Shown: piece by piece, positions 25,138-32,247 of the stretch
Position numbering within the stretch: position 1 is the stretch's first letter
Layout of the letters: the number at the start of each line of letters is the position of its first letter
Assembly: GCA_017432075.1 (NCBI GenBank)
Contig: JAFRJV010000067.1
Coordinates: 1 to 47,627 of the forward strand
Direction of reading: 5' to 3'
Length of the DNA: 47,627 nt
Source: Mogibacterium sp.
GTDB taxonomy: Bacteria; Bacillota; Clostridia; Peptostreptococcales; Anaerovoracaceae
Position numbers and translations under genes: made by a program
Notes under the pieces: generated by a model
The model's input: only the letters and a program-made list of their open reading frames with translations
Database searches by the model: none
Told to the model about the DNA's origin: nothing

Positions 25138-25761
25138 ATGTTCAAGGGAACCCCAGAGATAGTCGCACAGAGGAGGGAAGAGATCGTCAATGCATGCGAG
25201 AAGCTGTATCAGACGATGAGCTTCAAAGAAGTCAATCTGAAGGAAATCGGAAATATAACATCCTTCTCACGTCCGACGATCTACAACTACTTTCACACAA
25301 AAGAGGAGATCTTCCTTGCGTTGTATGAGCGTGAGTATGACAGATGGAACGCCGAGCTGGAGACCATTCTGAACAGCGACGGGACTTACACCGGAAAGCA
25401 GATCGCTGAGAAGATCGCTGAATCTCTGGAAAGGAGATCGCAGCTCCTCAGGCTCCTTTCAATGAACAACTTCGACATGGAAGCGAACAGCAGGGAGGAA
25501 TTGCTGGCATCCTTCAAGAGAGCGTACGGCCGCTCGCTGGATCTTTTCAGGAGTATCTTAGAAAAGAATTGTCCTGAGATGTCCGCTGAAGAAGTGAAGG
25601 CCGTAATGTATGTGTTCTTCCCCTTCATGTTCGGCATCTATCCGTACGCGGAAGTGACGGAGAAGCAGAAAAAAGCGATGGAAGAAGCGGAAGTTGAGTA
25701 TAAATATCAGACGATCTATGAGATCACATATAACTGCCTGGTAAGGCTTCTGGATAAGTGA
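25138..25761 (+). CDS. TetR/AcrR-family transcriptional regulator
   Basis: 207 residues. ATG 25138 is preferred because GAGGAG lies 10 bases upstream and because an earlier in-frame ATG (25033) is before the promoter. The N-terminal helix-turn-helix is clear in LKEIGNITSFSRPTIYNYFHTKEEIF (residues 36-61). The C-terminal ligand domain is helical. It most likely represses its own promoter through the two TGACACNGTGTCA palindromes and, with it, the downstream redox genes. The ligand is unknown; the company of flavodoxin, ABM monooxygenase and carboxymuconolactone-like genes suggests an electrophile or quinone. Confidence 0.9.
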   Translation: MFKGTPEIVAQRREEIVNACEKLYQTMSFKEVNLKEIGNITSFSRPTIYNYFHTKEEIFLALYEREYDRWNAELETILNSDGTYTGKQIAEKIAESLERRSQLLRLLSMNNFDMEANSREELLASFKRAYGRSLDLFRSILEKNCPEMSAEEVKAVMYVFFPFMFGIYPYAEVTEKQKKAMEEAEVEYKYQTIYEITYNCLVRLLDK

Positions 25762-25792
25762 CCCGAACAGGCAAATCAGATAAATATCAAGG

Positions 25793-25996
25793 AGGATCAT
25801 CGAGACATTCCTTGAAAGCTACGACTTTGGCGGGAAGACGATCCTCCCGTTCTGCACATCGGGCGGAAGCGGCGTCGGCAGAAGCGATACAGAGCTTCAT
25901 AAGAACGTCAGCGGCGATGTGAAATGGGGAAAAGGGATTCAGATCAACCGTCCAAACGAAACCACGATCAAAAACTGGCTCGAAAAAGTGCTTTAG
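25793..25996 (+). pseudogene. Flavodoxin C-terminal fragment
   Basis: The frame reads RIIETFLESYDF, then LPFCTSGGSGVG, and ends in TAG at 25994-25996. This matches the C-terminal third of the intact flavodoxin gene 1.4 kb downstream (RIMDTFVESYNF, IPFCTSGGSGIG). No start codon or N-terminal FMN-binding half is present; a stop lies just upstream. It follows the TetR gene by 31 bases, which suggests that a deletion removed the first two thirds of a flavodoxin gene once next to tetR. Confidence 0.82.
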
Positions 25997-26022
25997 AACA
26001 GCCGGCAGGAGGAAACAACAAT

Positions 26023-26355
26023 ATGAGTATTATTGTAAATCTATATTACAAGGGCCGGGACGGCAGCGCAAAACGCTTTGCGCAGGAAATGGAGTCCCGC
26101 GGAATCGCCGATGCCATCAGGGCTGAGGACGGAAACGAGAGATACGAGTACTTTCAGCCTTTCAACGACCCTGAAACGGTGCTTCTGATCGACTGCTGGC
26201 GCGACCAGGAGTCTCTGGATAAGCACCATGCATCGCCTATGATGGCTGAAATAGCACAATTACGCGAAAAATATGACCTGCATATGGCCGTAGAGAGATA
26301 CGTATCCGACACGGACGGCGTACCTGAAAAGGACAGGGCGTTTATAAGGAAATAG
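26023..26355 (+). CDS. Antibiotic biosynthesis monooxygenase (ABM)-domain protein
   Basis: 110 residues from ATG 26023, with AGGAGG 10 bases upstream. The frame is open further upstream only because it runs antisense to nothing and overlaps the flavodoxin remnant. The ABM ferredoxin-like fold is suggested by IIVNLYYKGR, the central LLIDCWRDQESLDKHHASPMM and the final HMAVERYVSD. ABM proteins are small dimeric enzymes that oxidise or isomerise quinones, or degrade haem. Located in a redox cluster with flavodoxin and a carboxymuconolactone decarboxylase-like protein. Confidence 0.85.
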   Translation: MSIIVNLYYKGRDGSAKRFAQEMESRGIADAIRAEDGNERYEYFQPFNDPETVLLIDCWRDQESLDKHHASPMMAEIAQLREKYDLHMAVERYVSDTDGVPEKDRAFIRK

Positions 26356-26410
26356 ACGCCGGAAGACAAAAGGACAATAAATATCAGACAATAATTGAAG
26401 GAGAACCAAA

Positions 26411-26734
26411 ATGAGTGAAAAGATCGTACAGACAGCAGGCAGAGACCAGCTTGGAGAATTCGCACCAATGTTTGCGCACCTGAACGATGACGTGCTGTTC
26501 GGCGAAGTTTGGAATGAGGAAGCGATCGATGTGAAGACAAAGTGCATCATCACTGTCGTGTCTCTTATGGCATCCGGAATCACGGATTCATCGCTTACAT
26601 ACCACCTGCAGAACGCCAAGGCACACGGCGTGACAAAAGAAGAAATCGCGGCCATCATCACACACGCAACCATGTACGTCGGCTGGCCGAAGGGCTGGGC
26701 AGTGTTCCGCCTTGCAAAGGAAGTATGGGGCTAG
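26411..26734 (+). CDS. Carboxymuconolactone decarboxylase-family protein
   Basis: 107 residues, the usual size. The family pattern is clear: GEVWNEEAIDVKTKCIITVVSLMASG, HLQNAKAHGVTKEEIAAIITH and YVGWPKGWAVFRLAKE. Many members are AhpD-like peroxidase partners or decarboxylases; this one lacks the CxxC pair of AhpD, so a non-peroxidase role is more likely. RBS AAGGAG before ATG. It lies between the ABM gene (55 bases) and the flavodoxin lipoprotein (13 bases) in one operon. Confidence 0.9.
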   Translation: MSEKIVQTAGRDQLGEFAPMFAHLNDDVLFGEVWNEEAIDVKTKCIITVVSLMASGITDSSLTYHLQNAKAHGVTKEEIAAIITHATMYVGWPKGWAVFRLAKEVWG

Positions 26735-26747
26735 AAGGAGACAGACA

Positions 26748-27383
26748 ATGAAAAGGATCATAGCATTACTCATAGCGGTATTGATGATATTCTGTCTGAC
26801 AGCGTGCGGCGGAGGAAGCAATCAGGAAAACGCTGAGAACAACACTGCTGAAAATACGGCAGAAACTGAACAGACTGAAGAGCAGGAAGCAGTACCTGAA
26901 AAAAGCGGAAAAGACACGCTCGTAGTTTATTTCTCCGCGACCGGAACGACTAAAGGTGTTGCCGAGAAGATCGCGTCGATCACAGGTGCTGACATCTATG
27001 AAATAAAGGCGGCTCAGGAATATACGACCGAAGATCTTGACTGGCATGATGACGACAGCCGTACTACCCATGAGCAGAACGACCCGTCGGTACGCCCTGA
27101 GATCGGAAGCGATCCGGTCTCGCTGGACGGCTATTCGACCATCTACATCGGATTCCCGATCTGGTGGGGCGAGGAACCGCGCATCATGGACACCTTCGTA
27201 GAAAGCTATAATTTCGACGGCATTACCATGATCCCATTCTGCACATCAGGCGGAAGCGGTATCGGCATGAGCGGAAAGAATCTTGAATCCAACGCCGGCA
27301 GCGGCAACTGGCTCGACGGAGACAGGCTCAACGGAGGCGCATCTGAAGAAGAACTTCAGGCGTGGATAGACGGTCTGCAGTAA
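26748..27383 (+). CDS. Membrane-anchored flavodoxin (lipoprotein)
   Basis: 211 residues from ATG 26748 (AAGGAGA upstream). A lipoprotein signal ends in LTAC, followed by an Asn/Glu-rich linker and then a flavodoxin domain: VVYFSATGTTKGVAEKI is the FMN phosphate loop, FPIWWGEEPR and FCTSGGSGIG the flavin-ring loops. It is therefore an electron carrier tethered to the outer face of the membrane, which is less common than cytosolic flavodoxin. The stop overlaps the start of the DUF4405 membrane gene (TAATG), hinting at electron exchange with that haem-type protein. Confidence 0.92.
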   Translation: MKRIIALLIAVLMIFCLTACGGGSNQENAENNTAENTAETEQTEEQEAVPEKSGKDTLVVYFSATGTTKGVAEKIASITGADIYEIKAAQEYTTEDLDWHDDDSRTTHEQNDPSVRPEIGSDPVSLDGYSTIYIGFPIWWGEEPRIMDTFVESYNFDGITMIPFCTSGGSGIGMSGKNLESNAGSGNWLDGDRLNGGASEEELQAWIDGLQ

Positions 27384-27870
27384 TGAAACGGATAATTGAT
27401 GTTTGCATGATGATCGTGCTTCTGTTCCTCATGGCATATCAGGTTACGGGGGAGACGCTGCACGAATGGATCGGAATAGGGATGACCGTGCTTGTGATCA
27501 TCCACCAGATCCTGAACAGAAAGTGGTACGGCGCGTTATTTAAGGGCAAATACCGCCCGTACAGAATCGTGACGACAGCAGTCAACATACTGCTGTTGTT
27601 GTCGTTCGCGCTGACGGCATTCAGCGGGATGTCGATGAGCGGCCACGCGGTGCCGTTCCTGTACGGCATGGCGCCTGTATCGTTCGCAAGACAAACTACC
27701 TGTTTTTCTGCGTTCCGTTCGCATTCCTGGACTACGAAAAATCCGGAGTGCTGGTGATACTCGAGAATATCCTGATGCTGCTGTTCTGGGTATTTACCGG
27801 AGCGCAGTGCAGCAGACTGCTTATGAGGCCGCGCAAAATGACTGATGATACCAACGGAATCAAATACTAA
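27383..27870 (+). pseudogene. DUF4405-like membrane protein, frameshifted
   Basis: The first about 106 codons from ATG 27383 encode the N-terminal helices of a DUF4405 (cytochrome b-like) protein, including EWIGIGMTVLVIIHQ and NILLLLSFALTAFSGMSMSG. Near 27690 the frame changes: the next frame continues with YLFFCVPFAFLDYEKSG and runs to TAA at 27868-27870. The middle helix with the conserved His/Trp usually found in the family is missing between the two parts, so an internal deletion caused the shift. It was probably the membrane partner of the flavodoxin lipoprotein. Confidence 0.8.
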
Positions 27871-27916
27871 AATCAAACTAACAAAATAGGAAATAAACCG
27901 GGACAAAGGGGACAAA

Positions 27917-28369
27917 ATGAAAAAAGAGAACCTTCAGAAGTATCTCGCTACAAGACGAATGGGCTGGCCATATGAAGACAGCTATCATGTGGAACATGTG
28001 GATGGGCATCGCTTTGTTGCCAGGATCGGTGACGAGCTCGCCGGCCTTTCATACGCCGAGCTCAGCGAAGACAGCAAAGCGACCGGCAAAGCAGACGGCA
28101 AAGCGACCGAAAAAGCAGAAGGTAAAGCAGACGGCAAATCGGCGGTAATGAAGATGAATCTCAAGAGCCAGTACGCCGAGTACGGAATCGGTACTGAGCT
28201 GCTTGAGCTCCTCATGGAAGACCTTCAGAACTCCGGCTTTGAGACTATCAGGTACGAGATCCCGCGTGAACGTTACGCATTTCAGATCTACAGGAACCTC
28301 GGCTTCACCGTAGAAAGCCAGGACGAAGAAACAGTCAGGTTCATCTGGCGGAAGAATACCTTTGAGTAA
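27917..28369 (+). CDS. GNAT-family acetyltransferase with an internal Lys/Ala repeat
   Basis: 150 residues. C-terminal GNAT features are QYAEYGIGTELLELLMEDL and YEIPRERYAFQIYRNLGFTVE. Residues 54-75 form a low-complexity insert made of KATGKADG / KATEKAEG / KADGKS units, placed before the acetyl-CoA-binding strand. The DNA beneath repeats with a 24-base period. The insert is probably a surface loop that expanded by slippage. Target unknown. RBS weak (AAAGGGG). Followed by a terminator. Confidence 0.8.
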   Translation: MKKENLQKYLATRRMGWPYEDSYHVEHVDGHRFVARIGDELAGLSYAELSEDSKATGKADGKATEKAEGKADGKSAVMKMNLKSQYAEYGIGTELLELLMEDLQNSGFETIRYEIPRERYAFQIYRNLGFTVESQDEETVRFIWRKNTFE

Positions 28370-28389
28370 CAGAATATAAGCATTTGAAG

Positions 28390-28438
28390 AGCTGTGTGGA
28401 TGATTATTCAAAACGATGCATGCCTACACAGCTTTTTT
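28390..28438 (+). terminator. Intrinsic terminator with a long loop
   Basis: AGCTGTGT (28390-28397) pairs with ACACAGCT (28426-28433), followed by TTTTT. The loop of 28 bases is long but the T run is good. It ends the TetR/redox/GNAT stretch. Confidence 0.65.
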
Positions 28439-28477
28439 CGTGATCAATGCATCCCTCGGGAGGAGTTTCAAAAAATG

Positions 28478-28726
28478 TTCTACATGGACACCCCTAGTTC
28501 TCGATTTCATGTAGAAAAAACCGCCAGGCAAAAGCATCGAATATAGAAAAACAAAGCTTTGAACATACTCATTACCTCAAAACCTGTTAACAACTCACAG
28601 TATAAGGTGGGTTCAAGCCTTAATAGAGCGGTTCTAGTACTAAATTTAGTTGCATAAAAATACGACGATGCGATAGGCTCCGGTTTTTCTACATGATCGC
28701 CAAAAAAACGGTATCTCATGTAGAAA
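28478..28726. repeat. Element with two TTCTACATG/CATGTAGAA hairpins
   Basis: TTCTACATG at 28478-28486 pairs with CATGTAGAA at 28508-28516. About 170 bases later the same motif recurs as an 11-base perfect stem, TTTCTACATGA (28686-28696) / TCATGTAGAAA (28716-28726). The rest of 28440-28960 has no convincing gene; the minus-strand frame across it lacks an RBS and resembles no family. The pair of like hairpins suggests a short non-autonomous mobile element or a duplicated operator. Confidence 0.55.
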
Positions 28727-28960
28727 GGTTTTAATATTTCCTTTTTCACGGGCAAGAAAAATATTCGCGCGTATGCTGTTGTATGTTAAATGTCTGGCCG
28801 ATAAAATAAACTGATACAATAGATGCGGATGGAGCAGGATGGAACATGAATGGATACCGGATTGGTCCTGCATACCCCGGCACACTAACGAAATGGATTC
28901 CGCCCACAAAGGAATCCTGCAGAAAAAGCGAAAAGGGAAGTCCCTACCGAAAAACGAAAA

Positions 28961-29638
28961 ATGACAATCAATGACCTGTACATTCGAACAATAGATGATC
29001 TGGAAAACGCTGTCACGGAGCTTGGCATTCTGCCGTTCTTTATGAACTCCATCCGCGGGTTCTCGATCGATGAGCATGTCGATCCGGGGATATGGTTCAC
29101 GGGCGAAGATGGTCCGTGGGAGTGGAAGGGACCTGTGATCAACGACCTGGGCTGTGCGTATGGCAAATTCTTTGAGAAGAAGGCGGCGTATATAAGCCTG
29201 GAGTGGTTCCTGCACTTCGCAAACTACCGCCGCGATGGATATGATTTTGACGCGAGATTTGAGGACGGGCTCGTTTATCACGGCGACAAGCTGGTGTATG
29301 ATCTGATAGACAGCAATGCGCCGATATTGTCGAAGCGTCTGAAGCAGCTCGGCAACTACCGTAAGGGTGGCAACAAGGGCTTCGACACAATCATCAACCG
29401 CCTGCAGGCGCAGGGCTACGTGATAATAAGCGACTTCCGGTACATGATCGACAGGGATGGCAGGGAGTATGGCTGGGGCGTAGCTGAATATTCTACACCG
29501 GAGCACTTCATGGGCGAGAGCTTCAGGGCGAAAGTTTATAGCTGCAAGCCTGAGGAATCATATGAGATCCTGTTCGAGCATCTCAGGGATATTCTGCCGG
29601 GTGCAGATGAAACAAGCATAAAGAAGTTTCTAAAGTAA
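28961..29638 (+). CDS. AlkZ/YcaQ-related protein, uncharacterised
   Basis: 225 residues, soluble, no signal. The segments DGPWEWKGPVI, CAYGKFFEKKAAYIS, WFLHFANYRRDGYDFD and GGNKGFDTIINRLQAQGYVIISDF resemble a group of bacterial proteins described as related to the winged-helix DNA glycosylase AlkZ (YcaQ). I recall this from family patterns and cannot test it here. If correct, it would bind DNA or nucleotides, perhaps in repair. No strong RBS; ATG 28961 is the first start in the frame. Monocistronic by layout. Confidence 0.75.
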   Translation: MTINDLYIRTIDDLENAVTELGILPFFMNSIRGFSIDEHVDPGIWFTGEDGPWEWKGPVINDLGCAYGKFFEKKAAYISLEWFLHFANYRRDGYDFDARFEDGLVYHGDKLVYDLIDSNAPILSKRLKQLGNYRKGGNKGFDTIINRLQAQGYVIISDFRYMIDRDGREYGWGVAEYSTPEHFMGESFRAKVYSCKPEESYEILFEHLRDILPGADETSIKKFLK

Positions 29639-29640
29639 AT

Positions 29641-29663
29641 TAGCCCTTATGGCGCTTTTTTGT
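29641..29663 (+). terminator. Weak intrinsic terminator
   Basis: AGCCC pairs imperfectly with GGCGCT (one bulge) around TTAT, followed by six T, directly after the stop of the gene ending at 29638. Confidence 0.4.
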
Positions 29664-29784
29664 TACCCCATGGTATCATTGACTAGCGAGCAGTATAACG
29701 ATCAAAAAAGAAGCTCATAAATGGGAAAAGAAAAACATCACGGCAAAGATCCGCGTGAAATAGCATAAAACAAAGGGGGCTGGG

Positions 29785-30963
29785 ATGAAATACAGAAAAG
29801 ACAGATACGGAAACGAGCTGTCGCAGCTCGGATACGGATGCATGAGGTTCACGAGCAAAGGCTCGAAGATCGACTATGAGAAAGCTGAACGCGAGATCAT
29901 GCGCGCGGTAGAAAAAGGAGTCAACTATTTCGACACCGCTTATGCATACGTGGGCAGCGAGGAGTGCCTCGGCAGGATACTCGAGGAAAACAACGTGCGT
30001 GACAAGGTCAACATAGCGACAAAGCTGCCGCAGTACCTTGTGCGGTCGATGAAGGCGATTGACAGGATCTTCAATGAGGAGCTCACACGCCTTCGCACAG
30101 ATCACGTCGATTATTACCTGATGCACATGTTCACCGACATCTCTGAGTGGGATCGCCTGAAGTCGTACGGGATCGAGGAGTGGATCGCCGCGCGCAAGGC
30201 AGACGGCAGCATCAGGCAGATCGGCTTCTCGTATCACGGCGATACGGAAATGTTCCTGAAGATCCTCGAAGCCTATGACTGGGACTTCTGCCAGGTGCAG
30301 TATAACTACCTCGATGAGACCAGCCAGGCCGGAAGACGTGGCGTGGAAGCCGCCGAGGAGAAGGGCATACCGGTCGTTATCATGGAGCCGCTTCGAGGTG
30401 GCAAGCTGGTGAATCTGCCGGTGAAGGCGAAGCGCGAGCTCATGGACAGCGGCAAAGGCTACACCGCTGCGGAGCTTGGCCTCAGGTGGCTCTGGAACCA
30501 GACGGGAGTGACTGTGGTGCTCTCCGGCATGAACTCACTTGAGATGGTCGATGAGAACATCAGGATCGCATCGGATGCGGAGCCCGGGAGTTTCGGTGAG
30601 AGTGACTTTGCCCTCGTAGAAAGCGTAAAAAAGATCATCAAAGAAAAAGAAAGAGTCGGATGCACAGGATGCAGGTACTGCATGCCTTGCCCGAGCGGTG
30701 TAGACATACCGGCTAACTTCCATCACTGGAACCTCATGTACATAGAGGGAAAGAAGAATCCGGTAAGATTCGAATTTGCGCGTAATGTAGGTCTGCAAGG
30801 CAAACCGGGTTTTGCGAGTCAATGCGTGGGATGCGGTAAATGCGAGATGCATTGCCCGCAGCATATCCAGATAAGGGAGATGCTTAAGAAGGCAGACAAG
30901 GAGCTCAGACCGCTTCCATACAGAATAGTTCTGCCGGTGATCAGAAAGGTCATGTCAAGATAG
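29785..30963 (+). CDS. Aldo/keto reductase with two [4Fe-4S] clusters
   Basis: 392 residues. The barrel has the AKR tetrad: D50 and Y55 in NYFDTAYAY, K80 in IATK, and a His in YYLMHMF. The C-terminal ferredoxin domain has C293/C296/C299/C302 plus CP, and C347/C350/C353/C357. This fusion is typical of anaerobic Firmicutes and probably moves electrons between ferredoxin and a carbonyl substrate. RBS GGGGG before ATG. The NADAR gene starts 15 bases after its stop, so the two may be co-transcribed. Substrate unknown. Confidence 0.93.
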   Translation: MKYRKDRYGNELSQLGYGCMRFTSKGSKIDYEKAEREIMRAVEKGVNYFDTAYAYVGSEECLGRILEENNVRDKVNIATKLPQYLVRSMKAIDRIFNEELTRLRTDHVDYYLMHMFTDISEWDRLKSYGIEEWIAARKADGSIRQIGFSYHGDTEMFLKILEAYDWDFCQVQYNYLDETSQAGRRGVEAAEEKGIPVVIMEPLRGGKLVNLPVKAKRELMDSGKGYTAAELGLRWLWNQTGVTVVLSGMNSLEMVDENIRIASDAEPGSFGESDFALVESVKKIIKEKERVGCTGCRYCMPCPSGVDIPANFHHWNLMYIEGKKNPVRFEFARNVGLQGKPGFASQCVGCGKCEMHCPQHIQIREMLKKADKELRPLPYRIVLPVIRKVMSR

Positions 30964-30978
30964 AAAGGCGCAGTGGTT

Positions 30979-31911
30979 ATGGATAAAAAGGAATTTGTAT
31001 TCTTCTGGAAAACGGATCAGCTAAATAAAGAGTTTACCAACTTTTACCCGTGCTTGTTTTTGGTTGAGGGAATCAAATACAGATGTGTTGAGCAGTACAT
31101 GATGGCAAAGAAAGCGCTTCTGTTCAATGATACAGACATCTATGAGAAAGTCATGAAGACCAAAGACCCTGATGAGATAAAAGCGCTGGGAAGGCAGGTG
31201 AAGGATTTTGATCCTGACATCTGGGACAGATGCAAATGCGAGATCGTTTATAACGGAAACTACGCAAAATACACGCAAAATACGAGGCTCAGAAATGTGC
31301 TGCTTGGTACAGGAGACGTTGTACTGGCAGAGGCCAGTCCGGTTGATAAGATCTGGGGGATCGGGCTCGACAGGGATGATCCGCTTGCATTGGATCCGGA
31401 AAACTGGCAGGGTGAAAACCTGTTAGGGAAGATCCTTATGGATATCCGTGAGGAATTAAAAGCAGGTGTGACCGACAAGTATCATAAAAAAACAAAACCT
31501 CAACTCAGTGAATCTGAGCTGGAGCTGCTGGATACGGTCGACAGGGAAAAACTTGAAGAAATTATTGCAAGTCTCTCGGCTGTTGAAGAAATCGAGTGGG
31601 GCGGAGGCAAGACCGGAGAGAAGACAACGCAGGGCCATGACGTTTATATAATGCCTTATCCCAAATATCCTTTCAGTGCTTTCGAAGCATTGCATATACT
31701 CGGACTCGCCAATCGCGGCACATCTGTCCTTGATAAAATCGATAAAATCGATCCTCATGATTTAGGTTTAAAAGAGATACAGCAATTTTTTGCAGCCCTC
31801 TATACACAGGAAAGATTCTGTGATGGGCTGATAGCCAGGTATATTAATAACGGATATATTCTTATATGCCTTGAGAAGATCCGGGATCTGATGGACTATT
31901 ACGGCAAATAA
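30979..31911 (+). CDS. NADAR-domain protein with an extra C-terminal domain
   Basis: 310 residues from ATG 30979; an in-frame GTG at 30973 is also possible. Residues 1-160 are a NADAR (YbiA/DUF1768) domain: FVFFWKTD, FTNFYPC, YRCVEQYMMAKKA, and the end GIGLDRDDP, WQGENLLGKILMDIRE. NADAR domains remove ADP-ribose or act as N-glycosidases on ADP-ribosylated nucleic acid bases and riboflavin intermediates. Residues about 165-310 are a second domain with YPKYPFSAFEALHIL and GLKEIQQFFAALYTQERFCDGLIARYINNGYIL, similar in feel to DUF6508. Its role is unknown. Located between a ferredoxin-type AKR and the rtcB leader. Confidence 0.85.
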   Translation: MDKKEFVFFWKTDQLNKEFTNFYPCLFLVEGIKYRCVEQYMMAKKALLFNDTDIYEKVMKTKDPDEIKALGRQVKDFDPDIWDRCKCEIVYNGNYAKYTQNTRLRNVLLGTGDVVLAEASPVDKIWGIGLDRDDPLALDPENWQGENLLGKILMDIREELKAGVTDKYHKKTKPQLSESELELLDTVDREKLEEIIASLSAVEEIEWGGGKTGEKTTQGHDVYIMPYPKYPFSAFEALHILGLANRGTSVLDKIDKIDPHDLGLKEIQQFFAALYTQERFCDGLIARYINNGYILICLEKIRDLMDYYGK

Positions 31912-31937
31912 GTCCGGATTTTAAACTACAGGTTTAA

Positions 31938-31966
31938 TAGACAGACGTTGACAGCTGTGGTATAGT
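31938..31966 (+). promoter_or_regulatory. Sigma-A promoter of the rtcB leader
   Basis: TAGACA (31938-31943) and TATAGT (31961-31966) are 17 bases apart. Transcription should start at about 31973, where the first leader stem begins. It is the only good promoter between the NADAR gene and rtcB. Confidence 0.68.
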
Positions 31967-31970
31967 CATG

Positions 31971-32230
31971 TACTGGAAAGGGCCGGGTGCCCGTCAATCA
32001 GATAAAAATCCAGTAAACAGAAAGAGAAGCACAAAACAAATGTTATATCATGTATTTGCATCGAGAAATATAAATACACAATCGAAACCGCAGGTCAATG
32101 ACCTGATGGGACGTCATTTTATGTGCAAATACGAGACAAGACTAATGGGTGCGCGGCAGGCAGCGATCTAGCCGGGTACATACTTTAAGGAACCATGACC
32201 GCTTGTCTCAAAAGAGGCAGGCGGTTTTTT
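31971..32230 (+). promoter_or_regulatory. Structured rtcB leader: candidate attenuator or riboswitch
   Basis: About 258 bases with ordered stems. Stem A: TACTGGA (31971-31977) / TCCAGTA (32009-32015), enclosing GGGC/GCCC. Stem B: GTATTTGCA (32052-32060) / TGCAAATAC (32124-32132), enclosing CAGGTCA (32091-32097) / TGACCTG (32099-32105). Directly after stem B, GAGACAAG (32133-32140) is the perfect complement of CTTGTCTC (32202-32209), which is the first arm of the terminator. So antiterminator and terminator are mutually exclusive. The terminator ends 3 bases before the rtcB RBS, so rtcB needs read-through. It matches no riboswitch class I know; a T-box consensus is absent. Confidence 0.68.
32198..32230 (+). 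terminator. Leader terminator upstream of rtcB
   Basis: A 12-base stem, ACCGCTTGTCTC (32198-32209) with GAGGCAGGCGGT (32214-32225), includes G-U pairs. The loop is AAAA and six T end at 32230. The RBS AGGAGGA of rtcB follows at once. Confidence 0.9.
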
Positions 32231-32247
32231 CATAGGAGGAACAGAAA

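Noticed and set aside
28646-29506. Minus-strand frame of 286 codons over the AlkZ-related gene
   Set aside because: No RBS, unlike any family, and the plus-strand gene shows a coherent soluble protein. The only odd part is the hairpin element at its end, reported separately.
31968-32171. 67-codon plus-strand frame inside the rtcB leader
   Set aside because: Its ATG lies before the predicted transcription start, it has no RBS, and the product has no recognisable composition. The RNA stems explain the region better.
32120-32230. T-box riboswitch reading of the rtcB leader
   Set aside because: GGGTG and GCGCGG are present near 32147-32158 but the conserved TGG(N)ACCGCG core and the stem I motifs are not. 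A degenerate T-box cannot be fully excluded without a covariance search.
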